DNA of 64,000 nucleotides from Variovorax beijingensis (lineage in GTDB: Bacteria > Pseudomonadota > Gammaproteobacteria > Burkholderiales > Burkholderiaceae_C), in contig NZ_RXFQ01000019.1 in NCBI RefSeq assembly GCF_003951285.1, positions 58,616 to 122,615 on the forward strand. The letters are read 5' to 3'. Of this stretch, positions 25,318 through 33,613 are shown one piece after another. Each line of letters begins with the position of its first letter. The stretch's first letter is position 1. Made by a program: the position numbers and the translations under genes. Under the pieces are notes generated by a model that was given only the letters and a program-made list of their open reading frames with translations, did not search any database and was not told the DNA's origin.

Positions 25318-28300
25318 ATGCACAAGACAACACGGCTGCTGGTGAAAGGCATTTGCATCGGAACGCTGGCCGCAAGCGGCTGGGTCCATGCGCAGATTCA
25401 GAGCGGCGGGGCCCGCAAGGTCACCGAGCCAGCGACAACCGCCGAGGGTGTCGCACTGGGCGTGCCGGTTGCCTTGCCGCGCGGTGCGGCAACCTCCACC
25501 GGCCTGGCATCCAGAGCCGCTCCCGTCGCGGGCAGCCCGGTCACATTCGCCAGCGGCAAGCCCGCCATCAATTACCGGCCCGAAGACCTGCATGGCGCCA
25601 ACGACCCCATCCAGCGCGAGGCCAGCCCTTCTGCCAACGCTGCGCGCAGCGCCGCTGCACCCGGCCGGGAATTCGCCCCCGCGCCCGGCACCCTGAGAGC
25701 CAACTTGCCGCCCGTGAGCGCGCAAGAGTGGAAGCGCGTCACCGGCAGCAGAACATGGCCGGCCAACCTCAATCAGGGGGTTTCCGCCTCCGGGACGAGC
25801 ACCACCGGTTCAAAGACCCTCAGCACATCGAGCGGCGATGTCTCGGCGATGCGCATCAGCGGAGACGCCAACGCACTCGGCCCCGCATCCATTGCCGAGC
25901 TTGCCAGGTCGCTGCGCAACAACCCCGACCTGATCTACCAGTACGTGCGCAACAACGTCGAGTACTACCCCAACTTCGGCGTGCAGAAGGGCGCGCTGGG
26001 TGCGGTGCTCGACAACCAGGGCACGGCACATGACCAGGCAATGCTCATGGTCCAGCTGCTGCGCGCCTCGGGCTACACCGCCAACTACGTGCTCGGCGTT
26101 GCCAAGATCACCGGCGCGCAAATGACCGAATGGTGGGGTGTCGACACCTCGAGTGTGTGCGGCGTGCTCGGCCTGCTTGGCCAGACGCAAACCCCGATCT
26201 ACGAGATCAACGCCACCAGCGGCGGCAGCTGCCCGGGTCTGTCGGCCGCCATGACCGATGTCTCGTTCGATCATGTCTGGGTCAAGGTCAACATCGGCGG
26301 CACCGACTACGTCTTCGATCCCAGCTACAAGCCGCATACCTTCAAGACCGGCATCGACCTGGCCAGCGCCAGCACCACCGGCTACAACGCGGCAACCTAC
26401 CTCAGCTCCGCCCAGAGCGGCGCAACCATCACCGCCGACTACGTGCAGAACATCAACCGCACGAACATCCGCAACAACCTGACCACCTACGCCAACAACC
26501 TGGCCAACTACCTGCGTGCCAACAAGCCGGCCGCAACGCTCGACGACGTCATCGGCGGCAAGACCATCGTGCCGTTCTACAACGCCTTGCGGCAGACAGC
26601 GCTGCCCTACCAGAACACGGCCTGGTCCTCGCAGGTGGTGGCCGAGCTCCCGAACACCTTGAAACCCACGGTGCGCCTTCAGTACCTGGGCATCGACCAG
26701 ACCTACACCTCCGACGCCATCTACGGCAAGCGGCTGACCCTCACCTACAACGCGTCGAACCAGCCCGTGCTCAAGCTCGATGGCGTGGCCGTTGGCAGCC
26801 CCGGCACCGCGGCCACGCCCGGCAGCTCGACCACCATCAACTTCACGGTCACGCACAACGCCTACGCCGCCACCTTCGCCAACCACAGCTTCAGCCAGCA
26901 GTTGAAGGCCGGCGGCACCAACACCTACCTGGTCGCCAACGGCTGGGGCCCCACGGGGCGCGGCCTTGCGGAGAACTACAGAAGAGTGCAGGGCGACCTG
27001 CGCGCCTCGGGCGCGGCGGACGCCTCCGAGCCCCTGCTGGGATCGACCCTGGGCGTGATCGGCGCGCAATGGATTGCCCAGAACACCCATGCCGGCTACG
27101 TTACCGAACGCCTCGCGGATACCACGCTGGTGCAGCAGCACCAGGTGGGCATCGTGGGCTATGTGACCAATGCCTATGTCGATCTGCCGAGCAACGTGCT
27201 GTCGGTGGCCAGCCTCGCGGGCAACGCCGACAAGGAAAGCGCCGCGTTCACCACGTGGGCCATGCACCTGAGCATCCTGGAGTCGACTGCGGTGCAGCAG
27301 ACCACGGGGGTCTCGGCGGTTTCCACGGTGAAGCTGATGGACATTGCGTCGGCAGCGGGCCAGCGCATCTACAACGCCACGTCGGCCAACTATGCGAGTG
27401 CCGTGCAGCCCAATCTGGTGGGATGCAGCGCGCACCTGGGCAACTTCAACAGCTACCTGGCATCGGGCCTGCGACTGATTCTCCCGGCGCGCTGCGACAA
27501 CGGGGAGGGCAGCTGGCACGGCGCGGGGTACTTCACCGTGGGCTCCGGGCTTTACCTCGGGTCGATCATCAGTGACGGGTTGTCAGGGGGCTATGGCACC
27601 GTGCCATTGGCGCCCGTGTTCACGAACTACAACGTCGGCTTCAACATGCCTTCGGCGCCTTCCATCGAGAACTATTCGGGCTCTGCCTATGGCGATCCCA
27701 TCGACATGGTGGCGGGCAATTTCCTCTACGACCACGAAGACATCAATGTCGGCGTGGGCGGCTTCCCCCAGAGTCTTGCATTCCAGCGCCTGTACAGCTC
27801 CGGCATGCGCAACCAGAACGGCTCGGTGGGCAAAGGCTGGACGCATAACTTCAATGCCAATGTAGCCACCAGTTCCGATGGCTTCCAGGCTATGGGCGAA
27901 GACTCCGCGCTCGACGCGGTCGGCACCCTGGTGGAACAGAAAGCCTCGTTCGATCTGTTGATGAACCCGGCCCGTCCACTCGCCAATCTGGTGATCGGGG
28001 CACTGGGGCAGCGCTGGTTCGGCGACCAGTTGACCGACAACACCGTGATCGTGACCCAGGGCCTCAACGGCGAAGTCTTTGTCAAGCTGCCTGACGGCAC
28101 CTACAACCCGCCCCCGGGCAAGCCGATCAAGCTGACCAAGAACGCCGATAGCACCTACAGCTACCAGACGCTCAACAAGGCGGTGCTCAAGTTCAATACC
28201 GCCGGCAAGGCCGAGAGCTTTACCGATGCGAGCGGCCTGCAGGTCAAGTACGCCTACACAGGCACCGATCTCACGAGCGTGACCAACAGCCTCGGGCGCA

Positions 28301-31300
28301 CGCTGACATTCACCAACACCAGCGGCAAGATCACCCAGGTGGGCGACGGCACCCGCACGGTCAAGTTCGTCTACGACGCCAACTCGAACCTCACCACCTT
28401 CACCGACACGCTGAACCAGAACACCACCTATGAGTATGGGGTGCTGCCTGGACAGATGACCAAGCTCTTCTACCCGAGCTTCCCGACGGTGGCGGCTGCG
28501 ACCAATGTCTACGACACCCTCGGCAGGGTCAAGACGCAGACCAATGCGCGCGGAAAGCTCTACGACTACTACTTTGCCGGCTCCCGCACCGAAGAGATCG
28601 GCCCGGGCGGCGTGGCGAGAACCAACTACATCGACGGCTCGGGCAACACCATCCAGTCGAGAACGCCGACCGGCAACTACACGATCAACACCTATGACGG
28701 CCATTCACGGCTGCTGACCAAGCTGCTGCCCGAGGGCAACTACACGCAGTACGCCTACGACGACGCAACCTGCGCCAGCGCAGACAAGCGCTGCACCCAC
28801 AACGTCAAGACCATCACCAGCGTCGGCAAGCCCGGCTCGGGCCTGGCGAACCGGGTCCAGAGCTTCACCTACGAAAGCGCCTTCAACAAGGTGGCCACGG
28901 CCACCGATGCGCGCGGCAAGGTCACGAGCTATACGTACACCGCACAAGGGCTGCCGTTGACGGTCACGTCTCCGGTGGACACCGCCGGCGTGGCACCGCA
29001 GACCAGCTACACCTATGTGGCCTACACCCCCAGCGGCTTTCCCACCTTCTACCTGCCCGCGACGCAGACGGTGAAGACCACCGCCACCAACTCGGTCATC
29101 ACGGCCACCACCTACAACACCGCCAACAAGTACGTGCCCGCCACCAGCGTGGCCGACTCCGGCACCGGCACGCTCAACCTCACGTCGACCTTCACCTACG
29201 ACGCGACCGGCAATCTGACCGTAGCCAACGGCCCACGCACCGATGTCACGGACACCGTCACCACGGCCTACGACAGCGCGCGCCGCGCCATCCAGGTCAC
29301 CGATGCCGCCGGCAAGCTGACCAAGACCACCTACGACAAGGATGGCCGCCCGACCATCGCGGCCGCGCAGTTCGGCACCCAATGGCTGGTCACCTGCAGC
29401 CGCTACAGCGAGACAGGCAAGGTCACGCGCGCCTGGGGTCCGGCCCTGACCGCCGCGGCCACCACCTGCCCGACCGAGGCCGCACCGGTGCCCATCACCG
29501 ACACCGCCTACGACGACCTGGACCGTGCCTTCCGAATCACGCAGTTCGTGCCGGCCGCCGACGGTGGCAACCGCATCACCGAGACCGTCTACAACGCCGA
29601 CGACACCGTGCAGATCGTCAAGAAGGCCGTGGGCACCGCGCTGGCGCAGAACTACGCCACCTACACCTACACGCCCAACGGCAGCGTCGACACCAGCAAG
29701 GACGCCAAGAACAACCTGACCGTCTACCTGTACGACGGCTTCGACCGGCTGGGCCGCACGCACTACCCGCTGCCGGCCACGCCCAACCTGGCCAACGCGA
29801 ACGACTACGAAGAGAACACCTACGACGCCAACGGCAACGTCACGGCCATCCGCAAGCGCAGCGCCCAGACCATCACACAGACCTGGGACAACCTCAACCG
29901 CCTGACAGCGCGCACCTATCCGGTGGCGGCCGACAACCTGACCTTCGGCTACGACCTGCGCGGCCTGCGCACAGCCGCGCAGTACGCCAACGGCAGTCAC
30001 ACCATCACCTATGCGTGGGACAACGCCGGGCGCCAACTCAGTACGACCGCGGGCGGCAAGACCGTGGCCTACCAGTACGACCCGGCCGGCAACCGCACGC
30101 GCATCACTTGGCCGGGCACCTTCTACGTCGCCACCAGCTACGACGCGCTGAACCGTCCCACCGCCCTCACGGAGAACGGCAGCGTCAGCCTGGCCAGCTA
30201 TGCGTACGACGACCTGAGCCGGCGCACCACGGTCACGCTGGGCAACGGCACCACCGTCCAGCGCACCTACGACAACCAGGGCGCGATGGCCACCTTGAAG
30301 AACTTCCTGGCCTCCACGGCGCAGGAGGTGCAATACACCTACGTGCGCAACCAGATCCGCGAGCTCAAGAGCGTGACCTGGAGCAACAACATCTACCAGT
30401 GGGCCGGTGCCGCACCCGGCACGCAGAGCTACACGGCCAACGGCCTGAACCAGTACACCGCGGCCGCCGGCGCCACCCTGGGCTACGACACCAACGGCAA
30501 CCTCACAGGGGACGGGACCTGGACCTACACCTACGACGCCGACAACCGGCTGAAGACCGCCAACAAGACGGGCACGGCCGCGACGCTGGGCTATGACCCC
30601 GAAGGCCGCCTGCGCACGACAACGATCAACGGCACGACCCTGGGCTTGCTGTACGACGGCACCAATCTGATAACGGAATACGACGCGGCGGGAACCACGG
30701 TGCTGCGCCGCTACGTGCATGGCCCGGGCACGGACGAGCCGATCGTCTGGTACGAAGGGGCGGGCACCACAGCCAAGAACTGGCTCTATGCGGATCACCT
30801 GGGCAGCATCGTCGCAACGGCGAACAGCGCAGGCGCGAGCACGGCCACCTACACCTACGGGCCCTTTGGCGAGCCCAATGTGACCACAGGGCTCCGGTTC
30901 CGCTACACGGGCCAGCAGCTCATTGGCGAACTGGGTCTGTACTACTACAAGGCGCGGTTCTACTCACCGAAACTGGGCAGGTTCCTGCAGACGGATCCGA
31001 TTGGGTACAAGGACGATCAGAACCTGTATGCGTATGTGGGGAACAACTCGGCCAATCGAATTGATCCGACTGGGTTGGCATCCTTGGGGGCATGGGCTAA
31101 TAGCGCGAACTCTCTAGGTCGGCCGGACTGGACTCAAAGCCCCGTGTTTACCGACCAGGGATGGAGCACGGGGGGTTCTGGCTTAAGTAGCGCAAGTACT
31201 GCGGGAGACCAAATGGCTTGGATATCCCCGCAGGACATGATCAACAGGACCAGACTTATTCCATTCGAAGGTGGAGGCGGTACTGGAGGCGGAGGTGGAG

Positions 31301-31599
31301 GCCCACCGCCAGCCAACTACTCTCCTCCAGGGGCCGGCCGCAATGGAGCGCTCAATGAAGCCCAACGAATGAATGGCGTTCCGACCAGTCAGCAACCGAG
31401 AGCGGTGGTGCCAAATACCGATCTTCGTGGAAACCCGCAGCCGGGGCGTCAATATATATATGAGGTGCCCGCCCCGGGCGGAGGTACTCAACGGGTAATC
31501 ATCAGAGATGATGCAGGCGGTCACAATTATGGCCCGGGGAATATTCAAAATAGAGGACCGCACTTCAATGATCCGAGTGGTAGACATTTTGACTATTAA
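25318..31599 (+). CDS. Exported Rhs/YD-repeat polymorphic toxin
   Basis: The 2093-residue protein has a Sec signal peptide (cleavage after WVHA), so it is exported and not a PAAR-Rhs type VI effector. A transglutaminase-like domain follows (about 190-400), with FDHVWVKVNIGG and YVFDPSYK. The usual cysteine position reads GTAHDQAMLMVQLLRA, so it is probably inactive. A DUF6531-like entry (GDPIDMVAGNFLYDHEDINV) starts the YD repeats (about 800-1840), which end in the Rhs core (GLYYYKARFYSPKLGRF, then RIDPTG at about 1919). Residues 1921-2093 are the variable tip. After a Gly/Pro-rich linker comes a domain ending RDDAGGHNYGPGN, then NRGPHFNDPSGRHFDY, His-rich motifs recalling Rhs nuclease-type toxins. 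The DNA becomes AT-richer exactly after the core. AGGAAG precedes the ATG. Confidence 0.92.
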   Translation: MHKTTRLLVKGICIGTLAASGWVHAQIQSGGARKVTEPATTAEGVALGVPVALPRGAATSTGLASRAAPVAGSPVTFASGKPAINYRPEDLHGANDPIQREASPSANAARSAAAPGREFAPAPGTLRANLPPVSAQEWKRVTGSRTWPANLNQGVSASGTSTTGSKTLSTSSGDVSAMRISGDANALGPASIAELARSLRNNPDLIYQYVRNNVEYYPNFGVQKGALGAVLDNQGTAHDQAMLMVQLLRASGYTANYVLGVAKITGAQMTEWWGVDTSSVCGVLGLLGQTQTPIYEINATSGGSCPGLSAAMTDVSFDHVWVKVNIGGTDYVFDPSYKPHTFKTGIDLASASTTGYNAATYLSSAQSGATITADYVQNINRTNIRNNLTTYANNLANYLRANKPAATLDDVIGGKTIVPFYNALRQTALPYQNTAWSSQVVAELPNTLKPTVRLQYLGIDQTYTSDAIYGKRLTLTYNASNQPVLKLDGVAVGSPGTAATPGSSTTINFTVTHNAYAATFANHSFSQQLKAGGTNTYLVANGWGPTGRGLAENYRRVQGDLRASGAADASEPLLGSTLGVIGAQWIAQNTHAGYVTERLADTTLVQQHQVGIVGYVTNAYVDLPSNVLSVASLAGNADKESAAFTTWAMHLSILESTAVQQTTGVSAVSTVKLMDIASAAGQRIYNATSANYASAVQPNLVGCSAHLGNFNSYLASGLRLILPARCDNGEGSWHGAGYFTVGSGLYLGSIISDGLSGGYGTVPLAPVFTNYNVGFNMPSAPSIENYSGSAYGDPIDMVAGNFLYDHEDINVGVGGFPQSLAFQRLYSSGMRNQNGSVGKGWTHNFNANVATSSDGFQAMGEDSALDAVGTLVEQKASFDLLMNPARPLANLVIGALGQRWFGDQLTDNTVIVTQGLNGEVFVKLPDGTYNPPPGKPIKLTKNADSTYSYQTLNKAVLKFNTAGKAESFTDASGLQVKYAYTGTDLTSVTNSLGRTLTFTNTSGKITQVGDGTRTVKFVYDANSNLTTFTDTLNQNTTYEYGVLPGQMTKLFYPSFPTVAAATNVYDTLGRVKTQTNARGKLYDYYFAGSRTEEIGPGGVARTNYIDGSGNTIQSRTPTGNYTINTYDGHSRLLTKLLPEGNYTQYAYDDATCASADKRCTHNVKTITSVGKPGSGLANRVQSFTYESAFNKVATATDARGKVTSYTYTAQGLPLTVTSPVDTAGVAPQTSYTYVAYTPSGFPTFYLPATQTVKTTATNSVITATTYNTANKYVPATSVADSGTGTLNLTSTFTYDATGNLTVANGPRTDVTDTVTTAYDSARRAIQVTDAAGKLTKTTYDKDGRPTIAAAQFGTQWLVTCSRYSETGKVTRAWGPALTAAATTCPTEAAPVPITDTAYDDLDRAFRITQFVPAADGGNRITETVYNADDTVQIVKKAVGTALAQNYATYTYTPNGSVDTSKDAKNNLTVYLYDGFDRLGRTHYPLPATPNLANANDYEENTYDANGNVTAIRKRSAQTITQTWDNLNRLTARTYPVAADNLTFGYDLRGLRTAAQYANGSHTITYAWDNAGRQLSTTAGGKTVAYQYDPAGNRTRITWPGTFYVATSYDALNRPTALTENGSVSLASYAYDDLSRRTTVTLGNGTTVQRTYDNQGAMATLKNFLASTAQEVQYTYVRNQIRELKSVTWSNNIYQWAGAAPGTQSYTANGLNQYTAAAGATLGYDTNGNLTGDGTWTYTYDADNRLKTANKTGTAATLGYDPEGRLRTTTINGTTLGLLYDGTNLITEYDAAGTTVLRRYVHGPGTDEPIVWYEGAGTTAKNWLYADHLGSIVATANSAGASTATYTYGPFGEPNVTTGLRFRYTGQQLIGELGLYYYKARFYSPKLGRFLQTDPIGYKDDQNLYAYVGNNSANRIDPTGLASLGAWANSANSLGRPDWTQSPVFTDQGWSTGGSGLSSASTAGDQMAWISPQDMINRTRLIPFEGGGGTGGGGGGPPPANYSPPGAGRNGALNEAQRMNGVPTSQQPRAVVPNTDLRGNPQPGRQYIYEVPAPGGGTQRVIIRDDAGGHNYGPGNIQNRGPHFNDPSGRHFDY

Positions 31600-31604
31600 G
31601 AACC

Positions 31605-32234
31605 ATGCAATACCGCACTTTTAAAGACGCTGGATGGAATCAAAGCCTGATTGAAAATCTTTCCTCTCAGGGGTGCAGTGGAATCGAAATTTCTGGCCGA
31701 GATACGACAGAATTCCGCGCAAAAGAAGCAGCATTTACAGACATCCTCAAAGGCTTCGAAGATACTTTCCAGCATCCAAATTACTGGATCCTTTCAGGAC
31801 ACGAAACAGCGCAACCCAACACTAAAGTGGTTGCATATAAAAAATTCTGGCAATCTACCGGAATTCTTATTTCGGCACAATCGACAGCCACAAGAGAATG
31901 GTGCGTTCAAACGGAAAATGGCCCAAAATTTTTCGGAGTGGCAAGCAAAACCCTAGTTACCGACGGGGATTTGTTTCGTCTTTGGGAGTCTCTAAAAACG
32001 ACCTGGCTAGTTGCTTCTCCGAGTCTCATTGATATTGACTCACTTTCGGAGAGGCTGAGCGCCGGGTGGGATGCCGACCCTATTTCTTGTCCTTCAATAT
32101 TATTGAAGATGGCGGTCGATTTAGACTCGGTACTGGTGCGGAGTTTTGGTCCAACCGCCGAAAATCAAAGAGGCGTTGTCGCAATAGGAAAAGATACATT
32201 AATTGATGCCCTGATAAATTGGAATTCCAATTGA
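31605..32234 (+). CDS. Putative immunity protein of the Rhs toxin
   Basis: The 209-residue acidic soluble protein starts five bases after the Rhs stop and has much lower GC content than the chromosome around it. Position immediately behind a polymorphic toxin tip is the standard place for the cognate immunity gene. No known domain was recognised. Tryptophans and acidic residues are scattered through it, which fits a toxin-blocking role, but function rests on context. Confidence 0.7.
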   Translation: MQYRTFKDAGWNQSLIENLSSQGCSGIEISGRDTTEFRAKEAAFTDILKGFEDTFQHPNYWILSGHETAQPNTKVVAYKKFWQSTGILISAQSTATREWCVQTENGPKFFGVASKTLVTDGDLFRLWESLKTTWLVASPSLIDIDSLSERLSAGWDADPISCPSILLKMAVDLDSVLVRSFGPTAENQRGVVAIGKDTLIDALINWNSN

Positions 32235-32599
32235 CCGGAGCGGTGCGTGGCCCTCTCTTCAGAATTTCTGAATTGCAATAACAAAAGAATCAAAACTTCT
32301 CTTGCGGCAATTTCTTTCGCGATGATGGGCGATATCGGTGATCAAGACCCGTGAATAGTCAGAAACAAGTGCAAGAAAAAGATTTTATTTCGAGACCGAA
32401 TTGTTTTTCTAACATTTCTATAAAAAATCCTCGCAAACAGCGCTCGGTATTGTTTTTTACATAGCTGCCTCTGGATCTTTCGGAAAAAGAGTATTTTGAG
32501 CGGCGGGGCGAATGGATTTGGAATGGGATGCAACGCCTGAGATCGGAGCGGGGCTGGACGGCTTTTTTCGATTAGATCAGTTGCCAAAGTAATAAGTGC
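32235..32599. other. AT-rich gap in the toxin island; no gene recognised
   Basis: Composition matches the neighbouring immunity-type genes. The 81-codon minus-strand frame (32342-32587) has no ribosome-binding site and no motif. This may be remnant DNA of earlier toxin tips or immunity genes. Confidence 0.4.
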
Positions 32600-32902
32600 A
32601 TGTCCGAGTACATGGAAGTAGAAGGTGAAGCCTTGTCAGAAATTACTATGATGCTCCCGCTGCAAAATGAAAGCTCAAATTCGCTCAAAGTATATCTCGA
32701 ACCAATGCCTGAGTATTTCATTTTGAAGCCCGGGCAGAAGGTGGAAATTTATGCCATCTTCGACGAGCAAACAAAAAATACAAACTTTACCGTCGCACCG
32801 AATGATGATTTTCTGACCGTTTATATGCCGGGAGAAATTTCTGGCTACGTAGATAGTTTTGTGATGTGCAATGGAGTTCACTTGACCCCAGACGGAAATT
32901 AA
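32600..32902 (+). CDS. Small hypothetical protein, possible orphan immunity gene
   Basis: The 100-residue acidic protein is predicted to be all beta, with LKVYLEPMPEYFILKPGQKV and later DDFLTVYMPGEISGYVDS. The start could be the ATG at 32600 or the Met-Met near residue 17. There is no signal peptide and GC is low. Small genes strung behind an rhs gene are often orphan immunity genes kept from displaced tips; nothing else here indicates function. Confidence 0.55.
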   Translation: MSEYMEVEGEALSEITMMLPLQNESSNSLKVYLEPMPEYFILKPGQKVEIYAIFDEQTKNTNFTVAPNDDFLTVYMPGEISGYVDSFVMCNGVHLTPDGN

Positions 32903-33215
32903 TCATCAATCCGCTTGCAACACACGAATAATTTAGATACGATTTCGGAGAATTCACTCAATAACCCGCGACCGCGATTGTTGAAATCGAAAGTATTTTC
33001 CCTCAAATTCGTTCAACCCAATAGGAGAGCAAGGTGATGGAATGGGCTCAACTCTCTTGCCCTGATTAGCAGGCGATTACTTTATTCAAAAGGGGGTCGC
33101 AACTTTAGCTCAGAGTTGAAGGCTGTGGATCACCATTTGCCGCAACCGGACACGCTTTCATTAACTTTCATTGTGCACTACGGGCAGCTCAGCACTCCTT
33201 TTAGAGGGAAAAGTC
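32903..33215. other. AT-rich gap in the toxin island; no gene recognised
   Basis: No frame longer than a few dozen codons has coding character. A GGAGAG-led 10-codon frame near 33030 is probably chance. Likely remnant DNA of the island. Confidence 0.4.
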
Positions 33216-33497
33216 GTGCCAATTGCCATAATTGAATTTTTTGACTCCAACAATGGAGGCCGAATTACCCCTCCATACTCTGGATTTAGGCCAAAAATTA
33301 ATGTGGGCGGGATACATACATCCTGTTTTGTTGAAAGCAAGGAAGGCGAGGAAGTATTTAATTTTGGACTCAAGCACAAGGTCTCGCTGAGGTTGATTTT
33401 TCCTGAGATTCATACAAAGACCTTTGTCGTTGGAGAGGATGTTGAGCTTTTTGAAGGAAGCAAGTTGGTAGGCAAAGGCGTGATCGTTGACGTCTAG
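33216..33497 (+). CDS. EF-Tu domain-3-like small protein
   Basis: A GTG at 33216 with AGAGGG seven bases upstream gives 93 residues; a TTG at 33171 would add 15 residues without support. The sequence follows the plan of the C-terminal beta-barrel of elongation factor Tu. GGRITPPYSGFRPKI aligns with the EF-Tu stretch GGRHTPFFKGYRPQF, then comes VSLRLIFPEI, and FEGSKLVGKGVIVDV aligns with the closing REGGRTVGAGVV. No GTPase domain is present. It is AT-rich and sits at the end of the Rhs island. It may act as an immunity or decoy protein for a toxin that uses EF-Tu (inference). Confidence 0.65.
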   Translation: MPIAIIEFFDSNNGGRITPPYSGFRPKINVGGIHTSCFVESKEGEEVFNFGLKHKVSLRLIFPEIHTKTFVVGEDVELFEGSKLVGKGVIVDV

Positions 33498-33613
33498 GAG
33501 TTCGTCCGATGGGATGCAAATGAGCTGATCGATCTACAGTGGAGCACATTGGAGCTATGCCTCTGAAATAGAGTCATTGACCTAACGCCAAAGAGAATCA
33601 GGGAGTCAATTCA

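Noticed and set aside
25318..31599. Rhs protein as a type VI secretion effector
   Set aside because: It has a Sec signal peptide and no PAAR domain, and no VgrG or adaptor gene is nearby.
32342..32587. 81-codon minus-strand frame in the toxin island
   Set aside because: No ribosome-binding site, basic low-information sequence, runs against all neighbouring genes.
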